From a virus, in the IMG/VR virus record IMGVR_UViG_3300043408_000040, positions 1-62,243 of that record: a stretch of DNA of 62,243 bases. One strand, written 5' to 3'. Both the position numbers and the translations under genes were made by a program. The notes below the pieces were generated by a model. That model was given only the letters and a program-made list of their open reading frames with translations. It was not told where the DNA came from and did not search any database. Shown piece after piece: positions 29,952 through 39,400 of the stretch; within the stretch, counting starts at the first letter, position 1; each line of letters opens with the position of its first letter.

Positions 29952-30677
29952 ATGAACCAAGGAATCTACAAAATTACAAATTCGGGAAACGATCATTTCT
30001 ACATTGGCAGTTCTGTAAATTTGACCCGAAGGAAGTCAAGGCATTTTTCAGAACTTCGCAACAACCGCCACAACAATAGACACTTGCAAGCGGCTTGGAA
30101 TAAATACGGCGAGGCTGCATTCACCTTTGCAGTTGTGGAGCTTGTGGGAGATGTCGATCAGCTACACGTTGCTGAAGACAGGTGGCTTGCTGGACATGTA
30201 GGGGCCTCATATTGCTACAACATCGGCATGGCTGCAATTTCTCCAATGCTTGGCTTATCGGGATCGCTTAGCCCGACGTACGGATACCGCCATACACCAG
30301 AAGCAAAGGCGAAGATTGCTGCCGCCGGGAAAGGTCGCGTAATCTCAGAGGAGACGCGGGCCAAACGCTCGGTCAAGCTCAAGGGCCGAATCATCTCCCA
30401 AGAACAGCGCGACCAAATCAGCAAAACACTGTCTGGAGAAGGCAACTACTGGTACGGCAAGAAGCGACCAGATCACGGCGCAAAGGTCCGCAAAGCGGTA
30501 GCAACCTACCGGGATGGCGTGTTGGTCAAGATGTACGCTAGCATCAGTGAGTTGCGAGCGGAGTTCAAAGCAACCCCTACAACAGTTAATCGACTACTGA
30601 AGTCCGGCAAACCCGCTTATGGCAGTGTTTTCAAAGATTTATCGGTCTGCTATGTTGACCCCTCCACACCCGCATGA
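29952..30677 (+). CDS. GIY-YIG homing endonuclease with NUMOD3 repeats
   Basis: 241 residues. 'GIYKITN' and 'FYIGSSVNLTRRKSRH' give the GIY and YIG strands and the catalytic Arg; Glu in 'EDRWLA' near 76 fits the metal ligand. NUMOD3-like DNA-binding segments follow: 'GYRHTPEAKAKIAAAGKGR', 'SEETRAKRSVKLKGR' and 'ISQEQRDQISKTLSGEGNY'. The last 60 residues resemble a NUMOD1 helix-turn-helix. A free-standing mobile gene inserted between capsid and tail genes. Confidence 0.92.
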   Translation: MNQGIYKITNSGNDHFYIGSSVNLTRRKSRHFSELRNNRHNNRHLQAAWNKYGEAAFTFAVVELVGDVDQLHVAEDRWLAGHVGASYCYNIGMAAISPMLGLSGSLSPTYGYRHTPEAKAKIAAAGKGRVISEETRAKRSVKLKGRIISQEQRDQISKTLSGEGNYWYGKKRPDHGAKVRKAVATYRDGVLVKMYASISELRAEFKATPTTVNRLLKSGKPAYGSVFKDLSVCYVDPSTPA

Positions 30678-30683
30678 TATAAA
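30655..30683 (+). promoter_or_regulatory. Strong promoter for the tail module, inside the end of the GIY-YIG gene
   Basis: TTGACC (30655-30660), 17-base spacer, TATAAA (30678-30683), transcription start near 30690. The -35 box and spacer are the last codons of the endonuclease. Confidence 0.65.
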
Positions 30684-30777
30684 CGAGCCACTCCCGGATT
30701 TTTCCGGTGTATCTGACAGCCTCCGGGGCTGACGACATGCAGACAGATACGCCTCAACTCGCATGTGAGGAATCATC

Positions 30778-30987
30778 ATGTCTTTGACTACATTCTCTGG
30801 CCCCGTCAAGTCGAACGCGGGCTTCTTGTTCCCTGTCACTACTACCGCTTTGCTGCCAGCCGCAGCTAGCGTTGCTGCCGGTACTGCCTATGTTATCTCT
30901 GACAATGGCGCGGGCAACAACGAGTATTGCGTGGTCATCAGTACCGGCACTGCTTGGGTTACTGCCGTCGGCGCAGCTCTGAGCTAA
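30778..30987 (+). CDS. Small structural-module protein (69 aa)
   Basis: Beta-rich: 'FLFPVTTTALLPAAASVAAG', 'YVISDNGAGNNEYCVVIST'. The short Gly/Thr-rich strands suggest a virion or fibre-associated piece. Family unknown; preceded by GAGGA. Confidence 0.7.
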   Translation: MSLTTFSGPVKSNAGFLFPVTTTALLPAAASVAAGTAYVISDNGAGNNEYCVVISTGTAWVTAVGAALS

Positions 30988-30999
30988 TAGGTGCCCACC

Positions 31000-31278
31000 A
31001 TGGGTATGCAAACTGACGTCAAGGCCATTTCACTGGCCGCCTCGGGTGCTGTAACGAGTGCTCGCACTCGTGTGCGCGGTATGATCGTTGAGCCGAATAC
31101 TTCGGCGGGCAGCGTGGTCATCAAAGACGGCGGAGCCAGTGGCACTACACTGTTCACAATCAATACCACGGCCGCAGGGACACCATTTAACGTCCTCATC
31201 CCGGCTGAGGGCGTTTTGTGCATGACCAGCGCATATGCGACGCTGACCAATGCCAAAGTGACGGTGTTCTATGCCTAA
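31000..31278 (+). CDS. Small beta-rich structural-module protein (92 aa)
   Basis: 'SARTRVRGMIVEPNTSAGSVVIKDGGASG' and 'TPFNVLIPAEGVLCMTSAYATL' alternate hydrophobic strands. Such small beta sandwiches occur next to tail adaptor genes. Ribosome site AGGTG. Confidence 0.7.
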   Translation: MGMQTDVKAISLAASGAVTSARTRVRGMIVEPNTSAGSVVIKDGGASGTTLFTINTTAAGTPFNVLIPAEGVLCMTSAYATLTNAKVTVFYA

Positions 31279-31540
31279 AGCAGCCCCCAAAAAGAAAGGC
31301 CCCTCCCTTGCGGTCGGTCGCGGCGAGAAGCTGTCGGTCGCCAAGGGTGCCGGACTGACTGCAAAAGGGCGAGCTAAGTACAACGCCGCAACGGGCAGCA
31401 ATCTGAAGGCTCCACAGCCTCAAGGCGGTGCGCGCAAGGACTCGTTTTGCGCAAGGATGTCGGGCATGCCCGGCCCCATGAAAGACGAAAAAGGCAAGCC
31501 TACTCGGAAAGCCGCGTCTCTTGCACGATGGAAATGCTGA
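31271..31540 (+). CDS. DUF6321-like basic protein (89 aa)
   Basis: 'GLTAKGRAKYNAATGSNLKAPQP' and 'SFCARMSGMPGPMKDEKGKPTRKAASLARW' are the conserved core of a phage family of unknown function (I recall it as DUF6321). Lys/Arg-rich, so nucleic-acid binding or virion-associated. Confidence 0.82.
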   Translation: MPKAAPKKKGPSLAVGRGEKLSVAKGAGLTAKGRAKYNAATGSNLKAPQPQGGARKDSFCARMSGMPGPMKDEKGKPTRKAASLARWKC

Positions 31541-31541
31541 C

Positions 31542-31745
31542 ATGATACAAAATCACGACACCGTAAAGAACACGCTGGACATTCTTTCTGTGTTTGCAGC
31601 CATTGGGTCCTTTTTGCAAATGTTGACCCCTGTGTTCGGTCTGATTGGCGCGGTATGGACCTTAATGCGCATTGCCGAAATGATTGCTGGCAAGCCGTTT
31701 GCGGAGATCATCCGCCGGAAGAAACCCGATGCCGTCGACGAGTAA
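31542..31745 (+). CDS. Small membrane protein (67 aa)
   Basis: Two hydrophobic segments 'ILSVFAAIGSFLQML' and 'VFGLIGAVWTLMRIAEMIAG', charged ends. Could be an inner-membrane protein or part of the ejection apparatus. Overlaps the next gene by 17 bases. Confidence 0.68.
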   Translation: MIQNHDTVKNTLDILSVFAAIGSFLQMLTPVFGLIGAVWTLMRIAEMIAGKPFAEIIRRKKPDAVDE

Positions 31746-32139
31746 AAAACAGCACAACTTCATGAATGCCGTGGCGCACAGCCCTGCGTTTGCGAAGAAG
31801 GTAGGCGTCCCACAATCCGTGGGCAAAGACTTTTCAACTGCGGACAAGGGCCGCAAATTTTCAAAAGGTGGCGATATGGCCGAGTCCAAAGCAATGATGA
31901 AAAAAGAAGTTGGCTTCATGAAAAAAGCTGGCGCCCCAAAGTCCATGATCAAGCATGAGATGACTGAATCTGGCATGAAAAAAGGCGGCAGCGTTGGCAC
32001 AACCAAAATGTCTGCCGTTCGCACAGCGGCTCCAAATCGTGATGGCGTTGCCTCAAAGGGCAAAACCAAAGGCAAACAAATTGCAATGTCTCCATCCGTG
32101 GTTAAGGCCACCGGCATGAAGCGCGGCGGCAAGTGCTAA
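31729..32139 (+). CDS. Basic phage protein with 'KFSKGG' motif (136 aa)
   Basis: Starts 'MPSTSKKQHNFMNAVAHSP' and 'KVGVPQSVGKDFSTADKGRKF', a conserved opening of a phage family; 'KFSKGGDMAES' then Lys/Met-rich 'KKEVGFMKKAGAPKSMIKHEM' and 'MKRGGKC'. Very basic, so DNA-associated or a virion internal protein. It begins the run of GG-motif proteins. Confidence 0.78.
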   Translation: MPSTSKKQHNFMNAVAHSPAFAKKVGVPQSVGKDFSTADKGRKFSKGGDMAESKAMMKKEVGFMKKAGAPKSMIKHEMTESGMKKGGSVGTTKMSAVRTAAPNRDGVASKGKTKGKQIAMSPSVVKATGMKRGGKC

Positions 32140-32149
32140 GGAGAGAGCC

Positions 32150-32347
32150 ATGAGCAAAGAAATGATTGACCAAGCCATCCAAGATGCCAAGGATGCAAAG
32201 GATCGCGCCAAGGCCGAAAAGGCTTACAACGATGCAAGCTCAACTGCGCCAGCTCCAGCAACTTCCACAAAGAAGTTGGCTAAGGGTGGTGTGACTCGTG
32301 CTGATGGCTGCATTGCCAAAGGCCACACTCGCGGCAAAATGGTGTAA
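32150..32347 (+). CDS. Small GG-motif protein (65 aa)
   Basis: An N-terminal helix 'QAIQDAKDAKDRAKAEKAY', then 'KKLAKGGVTRADGCIAKGHTRGKM'. Its C-terminal half repeats the motif of its neighbours. Confidence 0.72.
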   Translation: MSKEMIDQAIQDAKDAKDRAKAEKAYNDASSTAPAPATSTKKLAKGGVTRADGCIAKGHTRGKMV

Positions 32348-32350
32348 GCC

Positions 32351-32584
32351 ATGATCGCAAGTAGGGGCATGGGAGCTATCTCGGCGTCAAAGATGCCCAA
32401 AGGCGTCCGCAAGGCACGCCGGGATAGCACCGACTTCACCGAGTATGCCGAGGGCGGTAAAGTTGGGCTGTACGCCAACATCAACGCCAAGCGCGCTCGT
32501 GGAGCCAAAATGCGCAAACCGGGGCAAAAAGGTGCTCCGACTGCTCAGGCATTCATTGACTCGGCAAAAACAGCAAAGAAGTAA
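32351..32584 (+). CDS. Small GG-motif protein (77 aa)
   Basis: Basic N-terminus 'MIASRGMGAISASKMPKG', 'EYAEGGKVGLYANI' in the middle, ending 'SAKTAKK'. Unknown function; part of the GG-motif cluster. Confidence 0.72.
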   Translation: MIASRGMGAISASKMPKGVRKARRDSTDFTEYAEGGKVGLYANINAKRARGAKMRKPGQKGAPTAQAFIDSAKTAKK

Positions 32585-32587
32585 ATC

Positions 32588-33286
32588 ATGACCACATCCG
32601 GAGTCGCAAACTTCAACGTCGATTTGACTGAAATCGTCGAGGAGGCGTTCGAGCGCGTGGGTTCCGAGATGCGGACTGGCTATGATTTGCGTACGGCTCG
32701 TCGTTCGCTGAATCTGTTGTTTGCTGACTGGGCAAACCGCGGCATCAACATGTGGACGTTCGAGCAGGGCACGCAGGTGCTCACCCCGGGCGTGGCCACG
32801 TATGAGCTGCCGGCCGACACTGTGGACCTGATGGAGCACGTCATCCGGACCGGTGCCGGCAGCGCATCAACGCAGGCCGACCTAACCATTACGCGCATCA
32901 GTGTTTCCACGTATGCCACGATTCCCAACAAGCTGACGCAAGCTCGCCCAATTCAGATCTGGATTGAGCGTTTGAATACTCCGCGGTTTACCGTGTGGCC
33001 TGTGCCAGACAACACCACAACCTACACGCTGGTGTACTGGCGTCTGCGCCGCATCCAGAATGCTGGCGAGGGCGTGAACACAATGGATATGCCATTCCGC
33101 TTTATTCCGGCCATGATTGCCGGATTGGCTTATTACTTGGCCATGAAGGTGCCTGGCGCGCTGGACCGGCTTCAGATTCTCAAGGCTCAATATGATGAGG
33201 CCTGGGATCTTGCCTCAAGCGAAGACCGTGAAAAAGCTGCGGTTCGATTCGTCCCGCGCCAGATGTTCATCGGAAGCGGTGTCTAA
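32588..33286 (+). CDS. Head-tail adaptor (P22 gp4-like)
   Basis: 232 residues. 'EIVEEAFERVGSEMRTGYDLRTARRSLNLLFADWANRGI' and 'LDRLQILKAQYDEAWDLASSEDR' resemble adaptor proteins that bind below the portal and close the packaged head. The family is common in uncultivated podoviruses. Confidence 0.75.
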   Translation: MTTSGVANFNVDLTEIVEEAFERVGSEMRTGYDLRTARRSLNLLFADWANRGINMWTFEQGTQVLTPGVATYELPADTVDLMEHVIRTGAGSASTQADLTITRISVSTYATIPNKLTQARPIQIWIERLNTPRFTVWPVPDNTTTYTLVYWRLRRIQNAGEGVNTMDMPFRFIPAMIAGLAYYLAMKVPGALDRLQILKAQYDEAWDLASSEDREKAAVRFVPRQMFIGSGV

Positions 33287-33676
33287 ATGGGAAACCGTTT
33301 TGCCGCTGGCAAGCGTGCGATTGCCATGTGCGATCGCTGCGGGCAACAGTACAAGCTGAAGCAGCTTAAGACTGAAATCATCAAGCAGCGCAAATATGAA
33401 CTGCTGGTGTGTTCTGAATGCTTTGATCCAGACCACCCGCAACTGATGCTTGGCACTTTTCCAGTGGATGACCCGCAGGCTTTGCGTAATCCGCGCAAGG
33501 ATACTACGTACGTTACTTCTGGCATTGGCACGGATGGTTTTAATGGCGGCGGCAGTCGAGACATCCAGTGGGGCTGGCTACCCGTGGGTGGATCGAGCTT
33601 TTTTGATGCTGCGCTTACTCCAAATAACTTGGTGGCGCAGGGTTTTGTTGGTACAGTACAGGTCAGTGTGACCTAA
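33287..33676 (+). CDS. Zinc-ribbon phage structural protein (129 aa)
   Basis: Cys pairs 'CDRCGQQYKL' near 15-18 and 'LVCSECFDPDHPQLM' near 42-45 form a zinc-ribbon; the rest is Gly-rich 'GTDGFNGGGSRDIQWGWLPVGG'. Starts one base after the previous stop codon. Function unknown. Confidence 0.75.
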   Translation: MGNRFAAGKRAIAMCDRCGQQYKLKQLKTEIIKQRKYELLVCSECFDPDHPQLMLGTFPVDDPQALRNPRKDTTYVTSGIGTDGFNGGGSRDIQWGWLPVGGSSFFDAALTPNNLVAQGFVGTVQVSVT

Positions 33677-33692
33677 GCACAAGGAGTCTCAA

Positions 33693-33866
33693 ATGGACGC
33701 GAAAACTGCAGTGCGCAAGCACGAATCAAATATGCACCCCGGCGAAAAGCCCACAAAACTGGCCAAGGGTGGCAAGACCAATGCTCAAATGAAGCAGCTT
33801 GGTCGTGGTATGGCCAAAGTCGCCAACCAAAAGAAGTCTTCGTTCACCTACAAAAATGGTGCTTGA
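33693..33866 (+). CDS. Small GG-motif protein (57 aa)
   Basis: 'MDAKTAVRKHESNMHPGEKPTKLAKGG' (read in pieces) then 'KTNAQMKQLGRGMAKVANQKKSS'; very basic, with the shared 'KLAKGG' motif. Preceded by AAGGAG. Confidence 0.72.
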   Translation: MDAKTAVRKHESNMHPGEKPTKLAKGGKTNAQMKQLGRGMAKVANQKKSSFTYKNGA

Positions 33867-33867
33867 T

Positions 33868-34140
33868 ATGGCAAAGTTCAGTCAAAAAATGGGCGGTAAA
33901 GAAGTTGGCCAAGCCAGCGTTTATGCCAAGCCCCACACAATGGACGGCAAGCCCGGAACAGGTGCTAAGGTCATGCAAGACCCCAATACCCTGGCTGCCA
34001 ACAAAATGACCCACTATACAGCCACTCCTCGCGTAAGCGTGGGTGACCCAGGCGCGGACAACGTCAAGACCTCGGGCATCAAAATCCGTGGCACTGGTGC
34101 AGCTCAGCGCGGCGTAATGGCTCGCGGCCCTATGGCCTGA
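33868..34140 (+). CDS. Small basic structural-module protein (90 aa)
   Basis: 'MAKFSQKMGGKEVGQASVYAKPHTM' and 'GTGAAQRGVMARGPMA'. Start at 33868; an extension to 33799 overlaps the previous gene. Gly/Lys/Met-rich, probably virion-associated. Confidence 0.72.
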   Translation: MAKFSQKMGGKEVGQASVYAKPHTMDGKPGTGAKVMQDPNTLAANKMTHYTATPRVSVGDPGADNVKTSGIKIRGTGAAQRGVMARGPMA

Positions 34141-34147
34141 TACGAAC

Positions 34148-34828
34148 ATGAACTACACCCAGTTGACCGCTGCAATCTGCGATTACACGCAGAACTTTGA
34201 CCAAGACTTCGTTGGCAACATCCCGGTGTTCGTCAAGCAGGCGGAGCAGCGCATCTACAACACGGTGCAGTTCCCTTCGTTGCGCAAAAACGTAACAGGC
34301 TCGACTACCGCAAACAACAAGTACCTGTCAGCGCCGAGCGACTTTCTGGCGGTGTACTCTCTGGCGGTCATTGACCCTGCGGGGGCGTATGAGTTCCTGT
34401 TGAACAAGGACGTCAACTTCATTCGGCAGGCGTACCCAACACCAACGAGCACAGGGCTGCCAAAGTATTACGCCTTGTTCGGCCCCTCGACGACAAACGA
34501 CGCTACGCCGATCATCACGAACGAGCTGTCTTTGCTTCTAGGCCCCACGCCTGCGGCCGTGTATGGGATTGAGCTGCACTACTACTACAACCCCGAGTCG
34601 ATCACGACCGCTGCTTCTGGCCAGACATGGCTGGGCGACAACTTCGACTCCGTGCTGCTGTACGGCGCTTTGGTTGAGGCAAACACATTCATGAAAGGCG
34701 AAGCCGACATGACTGCGATGTACAACACCAAGTACACCGAGGCATTGGCATTGGCCAAACGACTGGGCGACGGCATGGAGCGCGGAGACGCGTACCGCGA
34801 CGGGCAGTACAAACAACGGGTGACTTGA
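34148..34828 (+). CDS. Tail adaptor (T7 gp11/tail-tube-A-like)
   Basis: 226 residues. 'VFVKQAEQRIYNTVQFPSLRKNVTGST' and 'WLGDNFDSVLLYGALVEANTFMKGEADMTAMYNTKYTEALALAKRLGDG' resemble the tail tubular A-like adaptors of T7-type podoviruses, which form the ring under the portal. Confidence rests on motif order only. Confidence 0.7.
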   Translation: MNYTQLTAAICDYTQNFDQDFVGNIPVFVKQAEQRIYNTVQFPSLRKNVTGSTTANNKYLSAPSDFLAVYSLAVIDPAGAYEFLLNKDVNFIRQAYPTPTSTGLPKYYALFGPSTTNDATPIITNELSLLLGPTPAAVYGIELHYYYNPESITTAASGQTWLGDNFDSVLLYGALVEANTFMKGEADMTAMYNTKYTEALALAKRLGDGMERGDAYRDGQYKQRVT

Positions 34829-34829
34829 C

Positions 34830-35246
34830 ATGGCGTTTGACCAAACACTCACCACGAGTTTCAAGCAGGACATCCTGCTGGGCGTGCACGACCTTGAGAC
34901 TGACACCATTAAGATGGCGCTGTTCTTGGCCACGGCCGACTTAGGGGCAGCCACCACGACGTACTCCACAACCGGCGAAACATCGGGCACGGGGTACACC
35001 GCCGGAGGCAAGACGCTGACAGGTGTGACGGTGCTGACTTCTGGCACTACAGCGTACGTAGACTTCGCCGATCCCTCGTGGGACCCCGCAGTTTTCACAG
35101 CACGCGGCGCCCTCATTTACAATGCCAGCAAGAGCAACAAAGCGATTGCGGTGCTGGACTTTGGTGCGGACAAAACGTCCACCACAACATTCACGGTGCA
35201 GATGCCTGCCAACACAGCGACAAGTGCGCTGATCCGTATTTCCTAA
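34830..35246 (+). CDS. Tail/virion structural protein (138 aa)
   Basis: Beta-rich with 'GYTAGGKTLTGVTVLTSGTTAYVDFADPSW', an immunoglobulin-like or small tail-fibre fold. Starts two bases after the adaptor stop. Confidence 0.72.
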   Translation: MAFDQTLTTSFKQDILLGVHDLETDTIKMALFLATADLGAATTTYSTTGETSGTGYTAGGKTLTGVTVLTSGTTAYVDFADPSWDPAVFTARGALIYNASKSNKAIAVLDFGADKTSTTTFTVQMPANTATSALIRIS

Positions 35247-35257
35247 AGGGGTTTGAC

Positions 35258-35833
35258 ATGTTCAACGAAAAAGCTGAAACCGGGGACGTGATGTCTGCAG
35301 GGTTTGTTGCAAAAACTGGTTTTGGCGAAAACGCCAAGGGTGGTGGCGTTTACCACGTTGAGTGTCTGGACAAAGACGGCAACGTGAAGTGGTCCGGCAC
35401 GATGCACAACCTCGTAGTTGACACCGGGCTGCAAGACATGAACGCGAAGTATTTCAAAGGCTCGACGTACACCGCTGCGTTTTACATTGGGTTGGTCATG
35501 GGTCCGGCTTCTGCCACTACGTATGCTGCGGCGGATACGCTGGCGTCCCATGCGGGGTGGACTGAAATGACAGCGTACTCAGGCTCTCGCAAAGCTGTGA
35601 CTTTTGGCACGGCTACGACGGCAACACCGTCGGTAATCAACAGCACCGCCTCCCCTTCGTCATTTGCCATCACCGGCAGTGCAGTGGTTGCGGGCGCGTT
35701 CATTTGTACTGTTGCCAGCGGCACCTCGGGCACACTGTTTTCAGCGGCCGATTTCGATGCTCCCGGCGACCGCACCGTAGTCAACGGCGACACCTTGAAC
35801 GTGTCTTACACATTCAGCCTTGCCGCCGCATAA
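35258..35833 (+). CDS. Tail/virion structural protein (191 aa)
   Basis: 'GGGVYHVECLDKDGNVKWSGTMHNLVVDTGLQDMN' and 'ADTLASHAGWTEMTAYSGSRKA' are typical of tail-associated beta-sandwich proteins in podoviruses. Start at 35258; in-frame extension to 35078 overlaps the previous gene. Confidence 0.75.
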   Translation: MFNEKAETGDVMSAGFVAKTGFGENAKGGGVYHVECLDKDGNVKWSGTMHNLVVDTGLQDMNAKYFKGSTYTAAFYIGLVMGPASATTYAAADTLASHAGWTEMTAYSGSRKAVTFGTATTATPSVINSTASPSSFAITGSAVVAGAFICTVASGTSGTLFSAADFDAPGDRTVVNGDTLNVSYTFSLAAA

Positions 35834-35845
35834 AGGGCACCCCCA

Positions 35846-36463
35846 ATGCTAGGGTTCGCGCCACTTGCTGCGGCCCCGTTGGGGGCTCTTGGCTCCGGAG
35901 GAGTTTCGTACGATGCTGCGTTTTCCGGCGCAGCGGCGGTCTCTGATTCGGCACTACAAGCGTTCGCCACGTTTGTTGGTCAAGTTGCTGCAGGTGCGTC
36001 CGCAGCAGGCACAGCGCGCGTCACGGGCTCCACTTTTAACGCCAACATGTCTAGCGCGGCAACAGGTTCTGTAGCGGCAACTGCGGTGGCGACGTTTTTG
36101 GCAAACATTTCTAGCGCGGGCGTAGGCGCTTCCTCGACCGCAGCCGTGGCATCGTTTCTTGCCAGCGTATCCAATACGGCAGTGGGCGGGGATGCTGCGC
36201 GAGTCGCTGCTTCAGTGTTTGGGGCGGCGGTGTCGGATGCGGCAACAGGCCACGATACGGCCCGCGCGCTGGCGGTGATGCTTGCTTCGGTTGCGGACTC
36301 GGCCGCGATCACGGATTCAGATGTGGCAGACTTCTTGTGGAAGCTCATCAACGATTCTCAAGCGGCTTCTTGGGGCGCAGTTGGAACGCACCAAACCCCG
36401 GGTTGGGGCACAATCGGTACCGGTCAAACGCCCGCTTGGGCGCCGGTTAAAACACAGTCATAA
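35846..36463 (+). CDS. Alanine-rich repetitive fibre-like protein (205 aa)
   Basis: Long runs of Ala/Ser/Thr with short 'FLANISSAGVGA' units, ending with two 'WGxxGTxQTPxW' repeats ('SWGAVGTHQTPGWGTIGTGQTPAWAPV' in pieces). Probably a fibre linker or adhesin tip. Base composition is biased by the repeats. Confidence 0.7.
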   Translation: MLGFAPLAAAPLGALGSGGVSYDAAFSGAAAVSDSALQAFATFVGQVAAGASAAGTARVTGSTFNANMSSAATGSVAATAVATFLANISSAGVGASSTAAVASFLASVSNTAVGGDAARVAASVFGAAVSDAATGHDTARALAVMLASVADSAAITDSDVADFLWKLINDSQAASWGAVGTHQTPGWGTIGTGQTPAWAPVKTQS

Positions 36464-36472
36464 GAGGCACAA

Positions 36473-39400
36473 ATGGCCATTGTATTAAAAGACCGGGTGA
36501 AAGTTTCCTCCAGCGTCACCGGGACCGGCAGCGCTGTTCTGGGAAGCGCTGCCGCTGGATACCAAGACTTCAGTGCGATTGGGAGCGGGAACAGCACCTA
36601 CTACGCCATCACGCAGCAGTCAGGCACCGAGTGGGAGATTGGGAAGGGCGTCGCAACCAACAGTGCAGGAACATGGACCCTGACTCGTGACGTGGTGTTC
36701 AGCTCCAGCAACGCAGGGGCTCTGACTAACTTTACTGGGGGCACCAAAGACGTCTTTGTCACGTACCCCGCAGAGAAAGCAATCTACGAAGAGCTGGCAG
36801 GTAATGTACTGGTCGATGGTGGCCCGATTACAGTGATCGGAAACAATGTCACTGCGTACACCACGTTCTCTGCCGCTCTGGGGGAGTTGTACGCCAACAT
36901 CAACAGCTTTGCCCAGCTGTACGCGCAGAACTACAGCAGTGGCAATGAGGCCTCCGCAGACTTTGTAGCGTACCGCAACGATGCCACAAATGACACAGCC
37001 AAGTTTGTGGACATGGGCATCAACAGCTCAAACTACACGTCTACGGCGTACCCCGTGTTTACTCCGGGATCGGCGTATGTGTTTAACGACGGCGGGGAGA
37101 TGTTCTTTGGCAGCGCCACCGACGATGTGGTCCTCTTTGCAGGCGGCGCAGGCACAGCGAATCGGGCCATCCGCATCAAAGGTACCACTCAGAGTGTAGA
37201 GCTGGCCAATGGGCTGTCCGTCGCGGGTGCCGCAGGAGTGACCGGCCCCGCTACATTCGGGTCTACAGTTCTGCTGGCGGCGGACCCGACCTTGGCACTT
37301 CAAGCGGCAACAAAAGCGTATGTTGACCAAGCGGTCTCGACGGGGTTGCACGTGCACCAGCCCGTAAGGGTTAACTCGACGGCGAACCTGACTGCCACCT
37401 ACAACAACGGGGCTGCCGGGGTTGGCGCCACGCTGACTAATCTAGGCGCGCTCGCTGCGCTGAGCATCGACGGGGTAGCGGTTGCGGTGAACGACCGGGT
37501 TCTGGTGTTCCAGCAGACCGCAGCAGCCCAGAACGGGGTGTATGTTGTCACTGCTGTCGGCTCCGGCGCGGTAGCTTGGGTGCTGACGCGGTCGAGCGAC
37601 ACCAATTCATATATCCCTGAAAGCGACACAGGCCTTGGTGGTGGGGACTATTTTTATGTGCAAGAAGGCTTGACGGGCGCGGGTGACTCCTATATCTGCA
37701 CAAACAGCGGCACGATCACTTTCGGCACGACTGCCATTACGTTCACACAGTTCAGTGGCGCAATCACATACACCGGGACTGCGCCAATCAGCGTTACTGG
37801 GCAGACGATCGCACTAACAGGCACAGTCGGCGCTGTTAGTGGCGGCACAGGTCAAACTGCTGTGTCTACGGGGGACTTGCTGTACGGCACGGGGGCCAAT
37901 ACGTGGGGGCGCCTTGCTGCTGGCGCAGGATACAAATCGCTCATGATGAATGCGGGGGGCACCCAAGTCGAGTGGAACGCGGTACCCCTTAACCAGTCAA
38001 GCGCGGTCTCAGGGGCACTCCCCACAGCAAATGGTGGGACAGGCCTGACTACCTACACGTTGGGCGATCTGTTGTACTCGTCTGCAACCAACACCTTGGC
38101 CAAGCTGGCGGGCAGTGTTTCCACAACCAAGACATTCCTGACTCAGACCGGCACAGGGGCAGCTTCTGCGGCGCCGGCATGGGGCTCTATTGCAGCCGCA
38201 GATGTTTCGGGGCTGGCGCCTTCGGCAACAACGGATACTACCAATGCAGCAAACATCACGTCGGGCACGCTCGCGGTTGCACGACTTAGCGGCGCATATA
38301 CTGGCATCACTGGAGTTGGTACTCTCACTGCTGGTACTTGGAACGGCGGCACTGTTGCTGCTGGCTACGGTGGCACTGGGTTTGCTACTTATGCTGTTGG
38401 GGACCTGTTATACGCAGGCACAACAACGTCTTTGGCCAAGCTCGCGGGTGTAGCTTCTGGCAACGCCCTTTTGTCTGGCGGCGTGGGCACTGCTCCGGCG
38501 TGGGGCAAGATAGGCCTTCAGACACACGTCAGCGGCACTCTGGCGATTGCCAACGGAGGTACAGGCGCAACTGATGCGGCAACTGCGCGGGCAAACTTAG
38601 GCGCAGGCACCGGTAACGGCTCCGTAACATCCGTGGCTGCTGGCGCATATCTGACTGGCGGGACGATCACAACGGCCGGCACTCTGGCCGTCGATGCAGA
38701 TACAGCGAACACGGCTTCTAAAGTCGTGGCGCGAGACGCCTCCGGGAACTTCAGTGCGGGCACGATTACGGCCAACCTGACGGGCACAGCCTCGAACGCC
38801 ACTACCGCAGTAAACGTCTCCGGAACAGTGGCCATTGCCAACGGCGGCACGGGGGCGGCCACAGCTACGGCAGCCCGAACAAATCTGGGGGCTACAACCC
38901 TCGGCTCCAGCTTGTTTACGCTCACCAACGTAGCGGCAATCTCGTTCCCAAGGTTCAACGCAGACAACACCGTTTCTTCTTTGGATGCTGCAACATTCCG
39001 AACAGCAATCGGGGCGGGGACATCAAGCACGACAGGCACAGTGACCAGCATCGTGGCTGGTACAGGCCTTTCTGGCGGCACGATAACCACCACTGGCACC
39101 ATTGCGTTGGCCAACACCGCCGTAACAGCAGGCAGCTACACAACCGCCAACATAACCGTAGACGCACAAGGTCGCATTACAGCGGCGTCCAACGGGTCTG
39201 GTGGGGGCGGCGTTACCTCCATCACAGGCACGGCCAGCCAAGTTGTCGCATCTGCCTCGACAGGGGCGGTCACACTGTCGCTTCCGCAAAGTATCGCCAC
39301 AACGTCTAGCGTGCAGTTTGGCTCGTTTGGTGTGGGCACCGCCGCTTCTGGAACCGCAGGTGAGATTCGCGCCACCAACAACATCACGGCGTACTACTCT

